NCBI GenBank assembly: GCA_025201705.1
Contig: MU616757.1
Span: 1-45,322 of the forward strand
Source of the DNA: Dissophora ornata
Lineage: Eukaryota; Mortierellomycota; Mortierellomycetes; Mortierellales; Mortierellaceae
Direction of reading: 5' to 3'
Length of the DNA: 45,322 nucleotides
Position numbers and translations under genes: made by a program. Of the stretch, positions 12,250 to 22,080 are shown one piece after another. The notes beneath the pieces are model-generated. The model was not told the origin of the DNA. It did no database searches and saw only the letters and a program-made list of their open reading frames with translations. Numbering within the stretch: position 1 is the first letter of the stretch; each line of letters begins with the position of its first letter.

Positions 12250-12928
12250 TTGCTCTTCAGTGCGTCGCTAATGCGTCCTATGTGTTAAATATAGTCTATA
12301 AATTCGCGCAACACAGGATCAACGACGCGGCCAATTCCAGGGTCCTCAAAGGTAAGGCGTAAAGCATAGAGCTACGTCCCGTAACTACTACGCTCTGTTG
12401 TGTGTATAGAGTCCACTTCCTGGCCCGAAGTGTCAAGAGCATTAACTATTTTCATTAACAGCGGCAGTCCCCGTTTTTGGGTAAACCTCTTCAACAATCT
12501 AAGATGGCCGAAATTAAACGGATTTGAAGAAAGGCGACGAGAGAAGATCGACAAAAGAAAACGAGGAATCATTATATAATGCATACGAACTATCGGATTT
12601 ATAATGCAAATGATTAGATCCAATATAATTTCAGCCCGACTTTGTCTCCTGAGTCTGCACCCATAAAACAAGGCGAGAGTGATAGACAGAGAGAAATAGT
12701 GAATCCATAGCACTAGCGGAAGACGCCAGTACGTCAAATCCATTTGTCGCTCGGTAATCGAAGTCGGTCAGCAGATAGCCCAACTACTCAATGGAGTCTT
12801 TTCTTTCTTTTTCTTTTATTTTTAAGATCTACAGATGGGGTATAAGCAGGAAATACTAGATGTAATACTCGGTCTTCTTGGACTCGATTTATTGCATGAT
12901 ATTGAAGAGTGAGATATGAGATATACAG
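12250..12928. other. Intergenic, AT-rich, no supported gene
   Basis: Between the truncated ORF and the stop codon of gene B. A 123-codon minus frame (12743-12372) has hydrophobic and basic patches but no homologue that I recognise and no counterpart in the duplicated unit to its right. The stretch is AT-rich with TTTCTTTCTTTTTC-like tracts; nothing else stands out. Confidence 0.4.
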
Positions 12929-14133
12929 TCAACGCATGTTCATGGCCCGTCTTAATACATGGCTGCAGTTGTTCGAGCGTCCATCGACTTGGCCCTTATG
13001 GCGATTATAGGGCGCAGTAAAAAAGACGCCATTAGGATACAATGCTGATTTAAGAAGCCGTGCCGGTGTGGTGGCAGGTCCTGGCTGTGTTTAAAAATCA
13101 GAAGCATACCATGAAAGCGGGTTAGAAGGGAACAGAGCAAACTTGGCAGTGGCAAACTCGGTTGTGTTCATAGTCAAAGCCTGTCGTATACCTTTGCTTT
13201 AGGATTGGTCTCCCATGGTACAAGTGGGTCCCGTTGGATGGTGCCCTTGGAATCAACCGCCGGTAAGGATTGCTGGTCAAGATCTTGTGTGGGTGGCTGG
13301 GTCGTTGAGCCGTTTCCTACAGGCGACTCGATGCATGGCGACAAGAAAATATCACCATGGCCGTTGCTCCTAATGACTCCTCCGAGCCCCGAGAAAACAC
13401 TGGCGTAGTCTCCACTGAACGGCTGAAACGTCACAGACTGGGTCAGTGAGGGAGAGCCATACTGCAGACCAGCGGATGTCCCCATAGATAGAGGGACGCC
13501 AGTATTCGCTGAGAGTGGATAGTTGCCAATGTGCTCAGCCCCATCAACATTTTGATTTTGGTTCTCAGCCATCGACCACGATTGGTTTGTAGAAACACCA
13601 GAAACAGAGCCAGAATGCAGACCGGTTTCTGCGTAATTTCCTGTGACGCGATGGTCTTGCCAGTCGCGATTCTGACCATCTTCAGAGGCGAGTTCGATGT
13701 GGGCACTCGACAGACTTTCTTGAAGGGGAACCTCAGGATATCGAGCATCATGCAGAGGGACATATGAGCTCTGGGACTGATAATTTTTCAAGAAAGGACA
13801 AAATGGCGAAGCAGGAATGCGCTTGTTCGCGAGGTAAGGGCAGCGTTTGGTGGGATTGGAAGTGCTAGCTGCAGCCCCAGTGTCGCCAAGTGAATGAGGC
13901 CGGGGAGGACTTGTGTATAGTACATTTTTGCGAGCAGCAGCAGCCGTGTCAGAGGTGATGTTCGGTCCTGCGCTCAACCATGCTGGCGTTCCATGGCGCG
14001 AATTGTTTGCCAGCAAGGATAGGATGGAGCTTTCGGCGCTGAAGTTGGTATGAAATTCAGGTCCCTGGTCGGACTGACCGGACTGGGTGTTGTGGTTGCG
14101 GCGGTCGTTGGTATCCATAGTTTTGTACAGCAT
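12929..14133 (-). CDS. Family member B: close tandem paralogue of gene A
   Basis: Two exons, 14133-13192 and 13084-12929, phase 0 junction (GTATAC donor, AACACAG acceptor), 365 residues. Exon 1 is the closest relative of gene A exon 1 (shared SAESSI, YTSPPRPHSLGDTG, GSVSGV.TNQ, GDIFLSP, LDQQSLP). Exon 2 holds the family block: YPNG at 330, F336, PY 339-340, G345, D348, R350, NN 352-353, C354, H356, L358. The tail after the block is short (MNMR), whereas gene A has a 30-residue extension. The second Met (MDTND, 14118) matches the start of gene C, so translation may begin there. No signal peptide or membrane segment. A TATA-like TATACAAA lies about 150 bases upstream. Function unknown. Confidence 0.8.
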
Positions 14134-14630
14134 CTGTTTATTGTGGTAGTAGGGTGTAGGTGTGTGTATGGTTCCTTCTCCGCTCTTGCAAGGGAACGAG
14201 GGGGGAAAAAAAGGTATCGCTGAAGAAAGTCTGAGTGAGGTATAGGAATGAAGAAAAAAACCTCTTGGGTACTGGGCCCTGTTTTTGTATATTTTTGCTC
14301 TGTTGACGCACTATGGACGCTCGATACAAAACAAGGGCGCGAGTACTCCCTCATAGCCATGTTGCCTGCAACCCATTGAACGCCAATACTTCCACAGAAA
14401 ATCAGCAGAGCCCAATGAGATTTCAAACGCTTGGTCTCTCTCGGCCCTTCAGCAGATGTGTCTGCCATGAAATGTTGCTTGTTCGCTTCTTGGCAAGAGC
14501 AGGCGAGTACAGTCGCCGAACGCTTTACATGACATCCTTCGCATTACTGCACCCCACAGCTAGTCTGAGCGCTCTACATATTTCTACGCCGATATTTGTT
14601 TTCTGATACCTTCGTCATCTAGTGTCTCCA

Positions 14631-15137
14631 CTAGGAGAGTGTTTGACCGTCTCGTCCGTCAAAGTGTTGGCACCACGGTGTAATCAAGCTTAAGCCTACG
14701 ACAGCGTGCCATACTGTCGTCAACATATTCAGCCCGATTTTGAGAAAGAATTCCTCAAGGACAGGATTGAGCTCAACACAGCAATATGAGTCACAGCGGC
14801 TGTGTGGGAATCTTTGCTGCTGCTGCGCGTATTGACAGTTCCAGACCGTATCCATATGCCGGACTCTAAACTTTCTCCGTCTCGTCGCGTCACCCGTCTC
14901 TAGTATGCAGCTTTGTTGACAAAAGACCTCTTTTTTATTCGCTTCTAATTTGGCGCAGTACGGCACATCCACAAAGGATGTTCTGAGTACGCGACCGATT
15001 TTCGAAGTTTCTGAAGTTGGAAGTAAAATATACAAACGGTGTCCGATGACAGGCAACGGCAGACATTGTACTTTGTTTACACAAGGACAAGTAGAGGGCC
15101 AGCCCCTGAACAGAAATGGCAGACGGCTACAGCCCAT
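14631..15137 (-). CDS. Hypothetical cysteine-rich protein between genes B and C
   Basis: A single open frame of 168 residues on the minus strand with about a dozen cysteines (TCPCVNKVQC, VFCQQSC, RCDSYCC) and a phrase that looks protein-like (RLYILLPTSE, SFVDVPYCAKLE). I do not recognise a family. A truncated relative lies at 12010-12249, in the equivalent position beside gene A, which argues that this was a real gene when the unit duplicated. No confident signal peptide. Introns cannot be excluded and the start is uncertain. It sits 417 bases upstream of the gene C stop codon and 497 bases upstream of gene B, all transcribed leftward. Confidence 0.45.
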   Translation of the reverse strand: MGCSRLPFLFRGWPSTCPCVNKVQCLPLPVIGHRLYILLPTSETSKIGRVLRTSFVDVPYCAKLEANKKEVFCQQSCILETGDATRRRKFRVRHMDTVWNCQYAQQQQRFPHSRCDSYCCVELNPVLEEFFLKIGLNMLTTVWHAVVGLSLITPWCQHFDGRDGQTLS

Positions 15138-15554
15138 TGCTAGACATAAAATCCTAGACGAAGGAAGACCCTCTCTGCCGGTTTGGGAATGTGACTAATG
15201 CGGGCGACTGCCTTGCGCAAAAGATAGGGTTTGAAACGGAGCAGAGCAAGAACAAAAACACGAAAGAAACACTAGGACGCATGAACATCAGTGGGAATAC
15301 GCACCCGCCAGAGAGCCGTCCACTTTGAACCTAGCCTCTTCTCTCCAGCTTGTACCTCAACCGATTTAGCAAACACGCATACCACACATGAGCGAGCATG
15401 CTAGGCGTTTGAAATCCGTAAATTGAAAATAGCTATCAGTCGCCCACAAATGGGGTGGTTCGTGAATGATTAACGATTACTATATTACGGGAGGGAATTA
15501 TCGGTATTGTAAAATATAATATGTAGGAAGTGGTGTACATGATACGTCGTACAG

Positions 15555-16593
15555 TCAACACATGTTCGAGGACTCCTTCTCTCTCTTCTTAGCCCTTTCC
15601 AGCTCATGGTTTATGTTATTCTTGCGTCTATCAGTTCGCCCCTCGTAGTAGTCATAGGGCTCAGCAAAAAAGATGCCATCAGGATACGATGGTGATGTAA
15701 TAGGCGTCGCCGATGCGGCAGCATGACCTGGCTGTGTCTGGAAGCAGAAGCATACCACGAAGATGGGTTAGATGGAAAAAGAACAAAGTCGACAGTGACA
15801 AAGTTGACTTTGTTCAATCAAGCCTGTCGTATACCTCCACTTCAGGATTAGTCTCTCGTGCTGCATATGAGCCCTGTCCGACGGTACTCATGGGGTTACC
15901 TGTCGGGACAGGATACTGTCCACTTGGTAGGGACGTCGGGCCGCCTTGCACAGACAACTCGCCGGATGATAAGAAGGCGTCGTCGCCAAGGTTTTCGATG
16001 CCTACGATGGTACTTTTGTTCCTGTGGAGATAACCATTGTTTTTGCTGCTGCCGCTGCCACTACAGTTGAGGATGGGAGTACTGGAATAGTCGGGATGGA
16101 GTTTGCCTGCTGTTTTAGAATGGAGCGATGGGGCAGAGGTGTGCAGTGGACCAGCAAGTGACCCCGTGGATGGACAGGGGTCAGTATTCACGGGCAAGTC
16201 ATTAGTCAAATATTCAGCTCTGCTGTCATTTTGAGCTAGGGTGGGTATGGTTTCAAGTATGAGCGCTGGTGGGTTTGAAGAAATAGAGTGAAGAAGCGCA
16301 TGCGATGAGTAATGCTCTGTGTTTCCAGGGCCCTGCGGGTGGAGATTTTGAACATCTTCAGAAGCGAGTCCAGAGTTGACAATCAGCCGGCGCTCTTGAT
16401 GGACAACAGAGCCTTGAAGTGGAGAAATAGGGCCTTGAGGGGGGGTGACATGGTCCTGGAGAGGAACCGCGGTGTGTTGATGTGCGGTTGTAGGTTCTTG
16501 TGGGGCATAAAAGAAGGTGGGACCGTGGATTTGGATGAAAGGACACTGTGAATCTGAGTCGAGGAAGGAAAGGAATGAGTTGGCGTTATCCAT
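15555..16593 (-). CDS. Family member C: third tandem paralogue
   Basis: Two exons, 16593-15835 and 15731-15555, phase 0 junction (GTATACGACAGGC donor as in gene B, GACACAG acceptor), 311 residues. Exon 1 is disordered and diverged, but still aligns with A and B through a PLQ-rich segment and LASEDVQNL. Exon 2 shows the clearest family block: YPDG at 269, FF 274-275, PY 278-279, G284, DRR 287-289, NN 291-292, H295, L297, AK 300-301, then a basic KKREKESS tail. The start Met (MDNANSF) is the only one available in frame and anchors the start proposed for A and B. A TATTTAAG element lies about 60 bases upstream. No signal peptide. Function unknown. Confidence 0.8.
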
Positions 16594-16652
16594 CTCTCGA
16601 AAGGAATAGAATGCGATGATAGTCAGTTGGACGAGTTGTGGTTTTGGGTGAC

Positions 16653-16660
16653 CTTAAATA
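16653..16660 (-). promoter_or_regulatory. TATA-like element of gene C
   Basis: Reads TATTTAAG on the minus strand, 60 bases upstream of the gene C start codon. It is a weaker match than those of genes A, D and E. Confidence 0.4.
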
Positions 16661-18574
16661 CATATTTTGGTCAGATCTCCAGTAAACGTTCCGCCAGGGC
16701 CATCTTTTGAGACGTGTTATAAGCAACTGGACTCTTGGTTTTGGGCAACATATTTGGATGCACTTCGGCTGAACACGCCGAATACTGGGACATAGGCGAT
16801 TGAAGCAAACAAAAACATTCTTTTTTTCACACACACTCGAAGTTCTTGGCTAGCCACCCTTTCGCAGTGCGATAGACACTAGATCTTCAATAAAGAGAGT
16901 GGCCTCTAATTGACAAGACCTGATGCTCAGTATCATGCAACCCGCATGATGTGTAAATATCAACAAGTCATGTTCGATGTTGCCCGCTTTGCTCAGCAAC
17001 AGTCCGTTTCCTTCCTGTTGTGATTTTCGTGGAAGAGGGAAGGCAAAAAAAGGCGAAGCAAAAATTGATGATAAGGATGCCGTCTGGTATCAGACGTCGC
17101 CCCCGGGCAATGAACCACGAGCAGTATACAATCGTCCATCGCTTTGATGGCCCACATTGTTGCGCAGTTTCCAACTAGCCTATATTGCATTGAAGAGGAT
17201 TAGCAGAAAATGAAGCAGGAACTGCCAGAGCCGAATCACACACCCCGAACTCCGAATCCTATTGAACAGTTAACATGTGGCGAAACGTCGCGGACGGGGA
17301 TTCAGACGCGTATGTGGTCATTAACGGATTAGCGTGAGAGAAAACCCAGGGTGGGCGCAAGGCAATGGAGATGTAGTTGATCGAAATTCTAGACATGGGG
17401 ATAGGATGAATGGAATAACATGCGAATACACTACTTTGGTGCGTTAAATACCAAGGGCACCTGCGGCTGAAATCAGCACATGCACGAAACCACCTTCGGT
17501 CTCGTTGTACACAACTATTTCGTCACCTGGTGTTGAACTGGACGCGACAGTGTTTTGTATACGACATGGATTGGGTTCGCTGGCTATTTAGCTTATAGTT
17601 TGCTGCTTCTCTGCGACTTTGACGGAATTATGCATCTTGCGAAGCAAAATACTTCTTAAGACCATGCAATTAGGTTGTGGCCAGTGCTTGCAGTCGTAGT
17701 GGTCCCAAGAAGAATCAAAAGCGGGGAAGAAGAAACTAAGAATGACGCAGTTCGGCACAACGTTGTGGGACGGGTATTGACAACGAGAACGATTGGTACT
17801 CTACGACATGGCGCAGATTGCGTGTGTGTGTTTTGTGGTTTTGAAGATAGGCAAGACGTTGACCTCCTGCCCTCAAGATCTATTTGTCCGCAGATATGTT
17901 GATGCGACTGATGACAACAACTCGCCCCTTTCTACGCCGTTTCTGCCGCTACTTATGCTTCTGTTTCTGTGTTTGTTGTCGATGTATTCGCTGACCCCTA
18001 GAAGTGTTTCTGTCCTCGCCAAAGCTGTTTACATCTTGTTATTGATAAGAATGTTGATGGAATCCTCAGTGTGTCAATGTTGGAGATGATGCAAGGTGAT
18101 GGTGGCATTTTGTAACGAGATTGTCTGAACAAGGAACATTCTTTCCGATGATAAAAAAGCTGCGCCAAACATGAGCACGAAGGGGAGTGAAGGGGGAATG
18201 AAACGTTCAAGAAAGGACTTTGCCTGTCTTCTGTTGCGCAACACTATGTCCCGCGAATACAAAGGGGAACACAAACTTCTTTGCGAAACATGGTCGACCA
18301 GCGGCAACGGCTGTGGAAGCATACCCCTTTCAAGTCTTGAGCATGTAAAAACGTGCTTTGCTTCAGAGTTGATGGCACGGCTGCATTGCTCGGGTTACAG
18401 ACATACCATGGGTGCGGGGCCCGTACCAGATGTCAGGGCTCGGCAAGGGCTATCAAACAATGTAGTCTCCGAGAGGCCTGCCAGTAGTGGTTGCGTGGGG
18501 GTAGATCGAGTCTGAACTGCGCCAAGCTGCTGCAGCTATCGTCGGGACATGGCGATTGACAGCTGCTTCACCTT

Positions 18575-18576
<2 letters not shown>

Positions 18577-18625
<49 letters not shown>

Positions 18626-18653
18626 AGAGAGGGAGAGAGAGGGAGAGAGAGAG
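18577..18653. repeat. Poly(A) run of 46 bases followed by GA microsatellite
   Basis: Forty-six consecutive A residues (18577-18622) followed by GAGAGAGAGGG-type repeats to 18653. It could be a slippage-prone microsatellite or the tail of an old reverse-transcribed insertion. No target-site duplication was identified. Confidence 0.9.
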
Positions 18654-19709
18654 AATAAAATACAGATCCAATCTGACCCCTCCCGGTATGAATAGACTTT
18701 CCTTTCCTTTTTTTTTACCAAGTCTCGACGACAGCTGCTCCCACGCAGCCATAATTGACCCAAGCGCCTCATAAACTACATTTCTCGATAGCCCTCACCG
18801 AGCTCTATCGACTGGTATGGGCCCCATCCCCATTGCAGGTCTGTAGCCTGAGCAATGCAGCCGAAGTCAAGCATATTTTTTTCCCACGTAACGGAGATTG
18901 TCCCCGAAAACGAGAAACGGCCACCGTATACACAACCTCAAGATTTGAATGTTTAAATTAAATAAAGTGTATTGCCCCTTTCAAATAGTTATTCGGTATT
19001 TAAGCTATTCGGGCTCACGGCTATCTTGACCCCAGCTGGACTCTAATCTGACTGTCACCTTTTTTTTTGTCAACAATGTGTTTTAATCATCACAATGCCT
19101 AAGTACAAATCTGCTCTCAATACGGCGTTCACGGATCTCGTATACTTTCCTGTTCTGTTGAAAAGAGCTTTAAGAAAAAATGCATCCAAAACAGGGTCCA
19201 AATGCTCTGAAAGTTAATGGTTGTTTGTGCACTTACAACCCCATTTCTCAATGCTGGAGACCGACACAAAGAGAATATATGATATCTCTCCGACTTCCTT
19301 ACACACGAGACAATAAATAACAACAGCACGCCATCGAAGATCCTCCAAGAAAGTCCTAGTGGGTTGAAGTGATCAGTTGAAGAATGCCAATAATTATTTT
19401 TTTGTCAGAGGTTGAATAAGTCAACAATTACCCACCTCGCCAAGTAGAATAGACGTATTCCTTATGTTTCTGCGTCTAAGTTGGGTCTGAAAATACATAC
19501 ATTAAAAGATTGCCTTACTTAAGTCAGGAGTAATTGTATTGTAGTGAATAGTTGAATATAGGTTTCCAGAAGCTCTAATCAAGGTATGTAAATTTCTGTG
19601 GAAGGCACAATATATTATTGACATGATGTCTTGTGCATTACTCTACGACGCCAACATTAATTCTCTTTAGCATGCATTGTATGTCTTGACTTGCGTGACT
19701 GGACCATCA

Positions 19710-19912
19710 TGTTCGAAAGTTGTTCGAGCCGTTCGCGCTCGAGGCGTTCGACCTGTTCGTAGGGGGCGTCCAACCATATTTACCATATTAGGAAAACGAG
19801 CGGCGCATGGTGAGCCAACAGTGAGCCATCGAGCCGCTCAAGCTCACAGTGAGTGGCTCGGCTGACTCGCTTGTTCAGCGCAGGGGGCGAACACGCCGAA
19901 CAAAATTTTTTT
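19710..19912. repeat. CG-rich repeat patch with palindromic GTTCG/GAGCCGCTC motifs
   Basis: The patch has regularly spaced TTCG units (19716-19760), several near-complementary copies of GAGCCGCTC/GAGTGGCTC, a repeated AGGGGGCG (around 19758 and 19883) and the hairpin GGCGAACACGCC. The same AACACGCCGAA string occurs alone near 16768. The composition differs from flanking DNA, as in a small non-autonomous element. Its right edge runs into the 3' end of gene D. Confidence 0.5.
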
Positions 19913-20975
19913 TTCTTGGTCCAAATTTCAGCTTATGACGAGAAGACCGAGATTTAGCATCTTGCGCCTTTGCCTTCTTTAAATGATGCGTAATGTTGTC
20001 AGATCGTCCATCAGGACACTTCGAGCGGGGATCGCAGGGGTAGAAATAAACGCCACCAGGATATTTTTCACTGCTGTTCGTGTTCTCGTTGACAGGCTGC
20101 ACACCCGTTCTATCGATGATGGTGGAACCAGCTGAGGTTGACGGATACCCCATCGGTGTGGAGATGGCCGAAGGTTCGCCACCGGGCACTGGGGACGAAG
20201 AGCCGACTCCGGTCCCAGCGTCAAACTCCGTCGGTGTGGGCATGACCAAGAAGTCGTCATCGAAAATTTGGGACGAAGAGCCAGCTCCGTTCTCAGCGCC
20301 AAACCCCTTCAGGTATATGGCCGAGGGGCCGCCATGGAGCAAGTGGAACGAAGGGTCAGCTCCGTTCCCAACGCCAATATCTTGAGTGTGTGGTTCCATA
20401 ACCCCGCCAGATCCGATGATGGACCAATCCAGGAGCGGTGAATTCGGGGTGGGTCCCATAACCAAATTGGTCGCGATCTCCACAGCCTCGCGGTTCAAGT
20501 CTTCATTATATCCCTGTGAGTTGATATTATGTATAAGAGTATTGATGGACGGATTCTCTGTCGCACCGATCGGCGCATAGCTTGAAGCAACGTTCTGCCA
20601 GGCGTATTGATAATCGGTGAGGCCAGTGGTAGTGGGCGGAATATGAGAGACGGGTAGGATCGGCGAATGTCCGGTCTGAAGTGGCATGACATGAGGTTGG
20701 AAACTTCTCTGGGAATAAACGACATGCTGAGGATCCTCGACGGTGCTTGGATAGTTTTCAGTGGATGTGAATGGAATAAACCCACCGCCAATGGCCCAAG
20801 GATAGAGGACTAGCCGGCTCGAGTGAAGTCCAAAATCGGGAGGTTGGTCTTGGAATAGGGAATATGGACTCTGGGGATGAGAGTATCCCTGACGAATTAC
20901 ACCGGTCTGTGAAGTGCTCGCACTGGGGGTCCACTGCGGCTGGGGGGGTGGGGGGGTGTTGTCCATGCTGACCAA
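19875..20975 (-). CDS. Family member D: single-exon paralogue with Cys/His version of the block
   Basis: One uninterrupted frame of 366 residues. The start could be MVSMDN or the second Met, MDN (20966), which matches gene C. The N-terminal 300 residues are Pro, Ser, Gly and Thr rich and include three imperfect copies of a 26-residue unit (about 20130-20385; compare GNGADPSF, ENGAGSSS, GTGVGSSS). The family block begins at residue 305: YPGG, F311, PC 313-314, C320, D322, GRSDN, HH 330-331, L332. It lacks one residue compared with A-C and has no intron. C314, C320 and the HH pair with RSDN give it a C2H2 zinc-finger look absent from the others. The last 14 residues are encoded by the adjoining repeat patch. 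A TATA box lies about 95 bases upstream. Function unknown; DNA binding is speculative. Confidence 0.75.
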   Translation of the reverse strand: MVSMDNTPPPPQPQWTPSASTSQTGVIRQGYSHPQSPYSLFQDQPPDFGLHSSRLVLYPWAIGGGFIPFTSTENYPSTVEDPQHVVYSQRSFQPHVMPLQTGHSPILPVSHIPPTTTGLTDYQYAWQNVASSYAPIGATENPSINTLIHNINSQGYNEDLNREAVEIATNLVMGPTPNSPLLDWSIIGSGGVMEPHTQDIGVGNGADPSFHLLHGGPSAIYLKGFGAENGAGSSSQIFDDDFLVMPTPTEFDAGTGVGSSSPVPGGEPSAISTPMGYPSTSAGSTIIDRTGVQPVNENTNSSEKYPGGVYFYPCDPRSKCPDGRSDNITHHLKKAKAQDAKSRSSRHKLKFGPRKKNFVRRVRPLR

Positions 20976-21069
20976 TTGACCGATAAGATGTTGAAGTGTA
21001 AGAGTGTTAGAGAATGTAATGTTAGAGAGTGTAAGAGGACGTTAGCATTTGGAGGCATGGTCGTTGCTT

Positions 21070-21077
21070 CTTTTATA
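21070..21077 (-). promoter_or_regulatory. TATA box of gene D
   Basis: Reads TATAAAAG on the minus strand, about 95-100 bases upstream of the gene D start codons. Confidence 0.6.
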
Positions 21078-21356
21078 GGACACACCTCTTAAAAAACTCG
21101 AGAAATACGAATGAGACTGTTACGTTTATTGGCATGGTTGATGATCTACCTTTTTGAGCCAAAGGTCATGAACGCTTTAGAAAGTAATTTTAAATGAATC
21201 AATTTCAAGGGTCCACCGTGCATCAAATCCAGAAAGAAAGCGCCTCCAATCTACTCTTGGAACTTGACTAGATAGGACCCAGAGCTCGTTCGATGCCCTA
21301 TACTCCCTAAACTGTCGGTCGATGGGTTAAAAAAATGGTGGTGTTATCGAAAGAGC

Positions 21357-21357
<1 letters not shown>

Positions 21358-21392
<35 letters not shown>

Positions 21393-21401
21393 AAAAAAAA
21401 A
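21358..21401. repeat. Poly(A) tract between genes D and E
   Basis: Thirty-three A residues, one G, then ten A residues. The surrounding stretch 21078-21808 has no supported gene and should contain the gene E 3' end on its right side. Confidence 0.9.
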
Positions 21402-21808
21402 CTGAAAGGACTGACAGAAAATAGAACGCTGAGAAAGCTCTGGGGAAGCAAAATATGGGTCATCGTATTTATTTAATGGCAACGGCCCAAATTTCCACCG
21501 TCATGGAGTCCGAAATCGCCAAAATTGAGGATCACGCAAAGCTTACCCTCAAAATGGACATGTTGGATGAATCGATGTTAATATAATCTGTCAAATTCCA
21601 CACGCGTTGATTTTTACGCGAAGCCTCCAGATCAATTTTGGTCGATTAATGATGGTGGGCTCTGCCGTGTAAAGCCATTCTAGGTCATTTGTCCAAATCG
21701 AACTCTTCCAAGAACAGGGGATGATTTTATAAACCTGCATTCGACATGTACATTTGCAGCGAAGAGGCATTCTGCAACTGATTGCCGCTTCAACTAATGA
21801 TCACTTGA

Positions 21809-22021
21809 TTATCGGCTAGACTTGTGCGCTTTAGCTCGTGCCAACTGAAGCTCCTTTCGACAACTGTAGGAGCGCCGATCAACCTTGTCGGTCGAATATT
21901 GGTAAGGCTCCATGAAATAGAACTCTGGCGGCGACGCACTAGACGCTGATGTTGCTGTTGCTGTTGTTGCTATTGTTGTTGCTGCTGTTGTTGCTGCTGT
22001 TGTTGCTGCTGCTGCTGTTGC

Positions 22022-22080
<59 letters not shown>

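Larger units (their letters stand above)
16594..19660. other. 3-kb gene-poor gap between genes C and D
   Basis: No frame on either strand has convincing coding character. The longest (plus 18171-18515, 114 codons) lacks recognisable content and splice partners. A TATA-like CTTAAATA (TATTTAAG on the minus strand, 16653-16660) serves gene C. The remainder holds a poly(A)/GA tract at 18577-18653 and AT-rich DNA around 19380-19660. It may be decayed insertion DNA, but no terminal repeats were found. Confidence 0.5.

Noticed and set aside
12372..12743. Minus-strand 123-codon frame with membrane-like segments upstream of the truncated Cys-rich ORF
   Set aside because: It has no counterpart in the duplicated unit beside gene B and its AT-rich DNA easily yields hydrophobic frames.
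18453..18772. Minus-strand frames with a poly-Phe run
   Set aside because: Produced by the 46-base poly(A) tract; no other coding sign.
16764..19900. The repeated AACACGCCGAA string as terminal repeats of one large transposon
   Set aside because: The two copies are in direct orientation, only 11 bases long, and no transposase-like frame lies between them.
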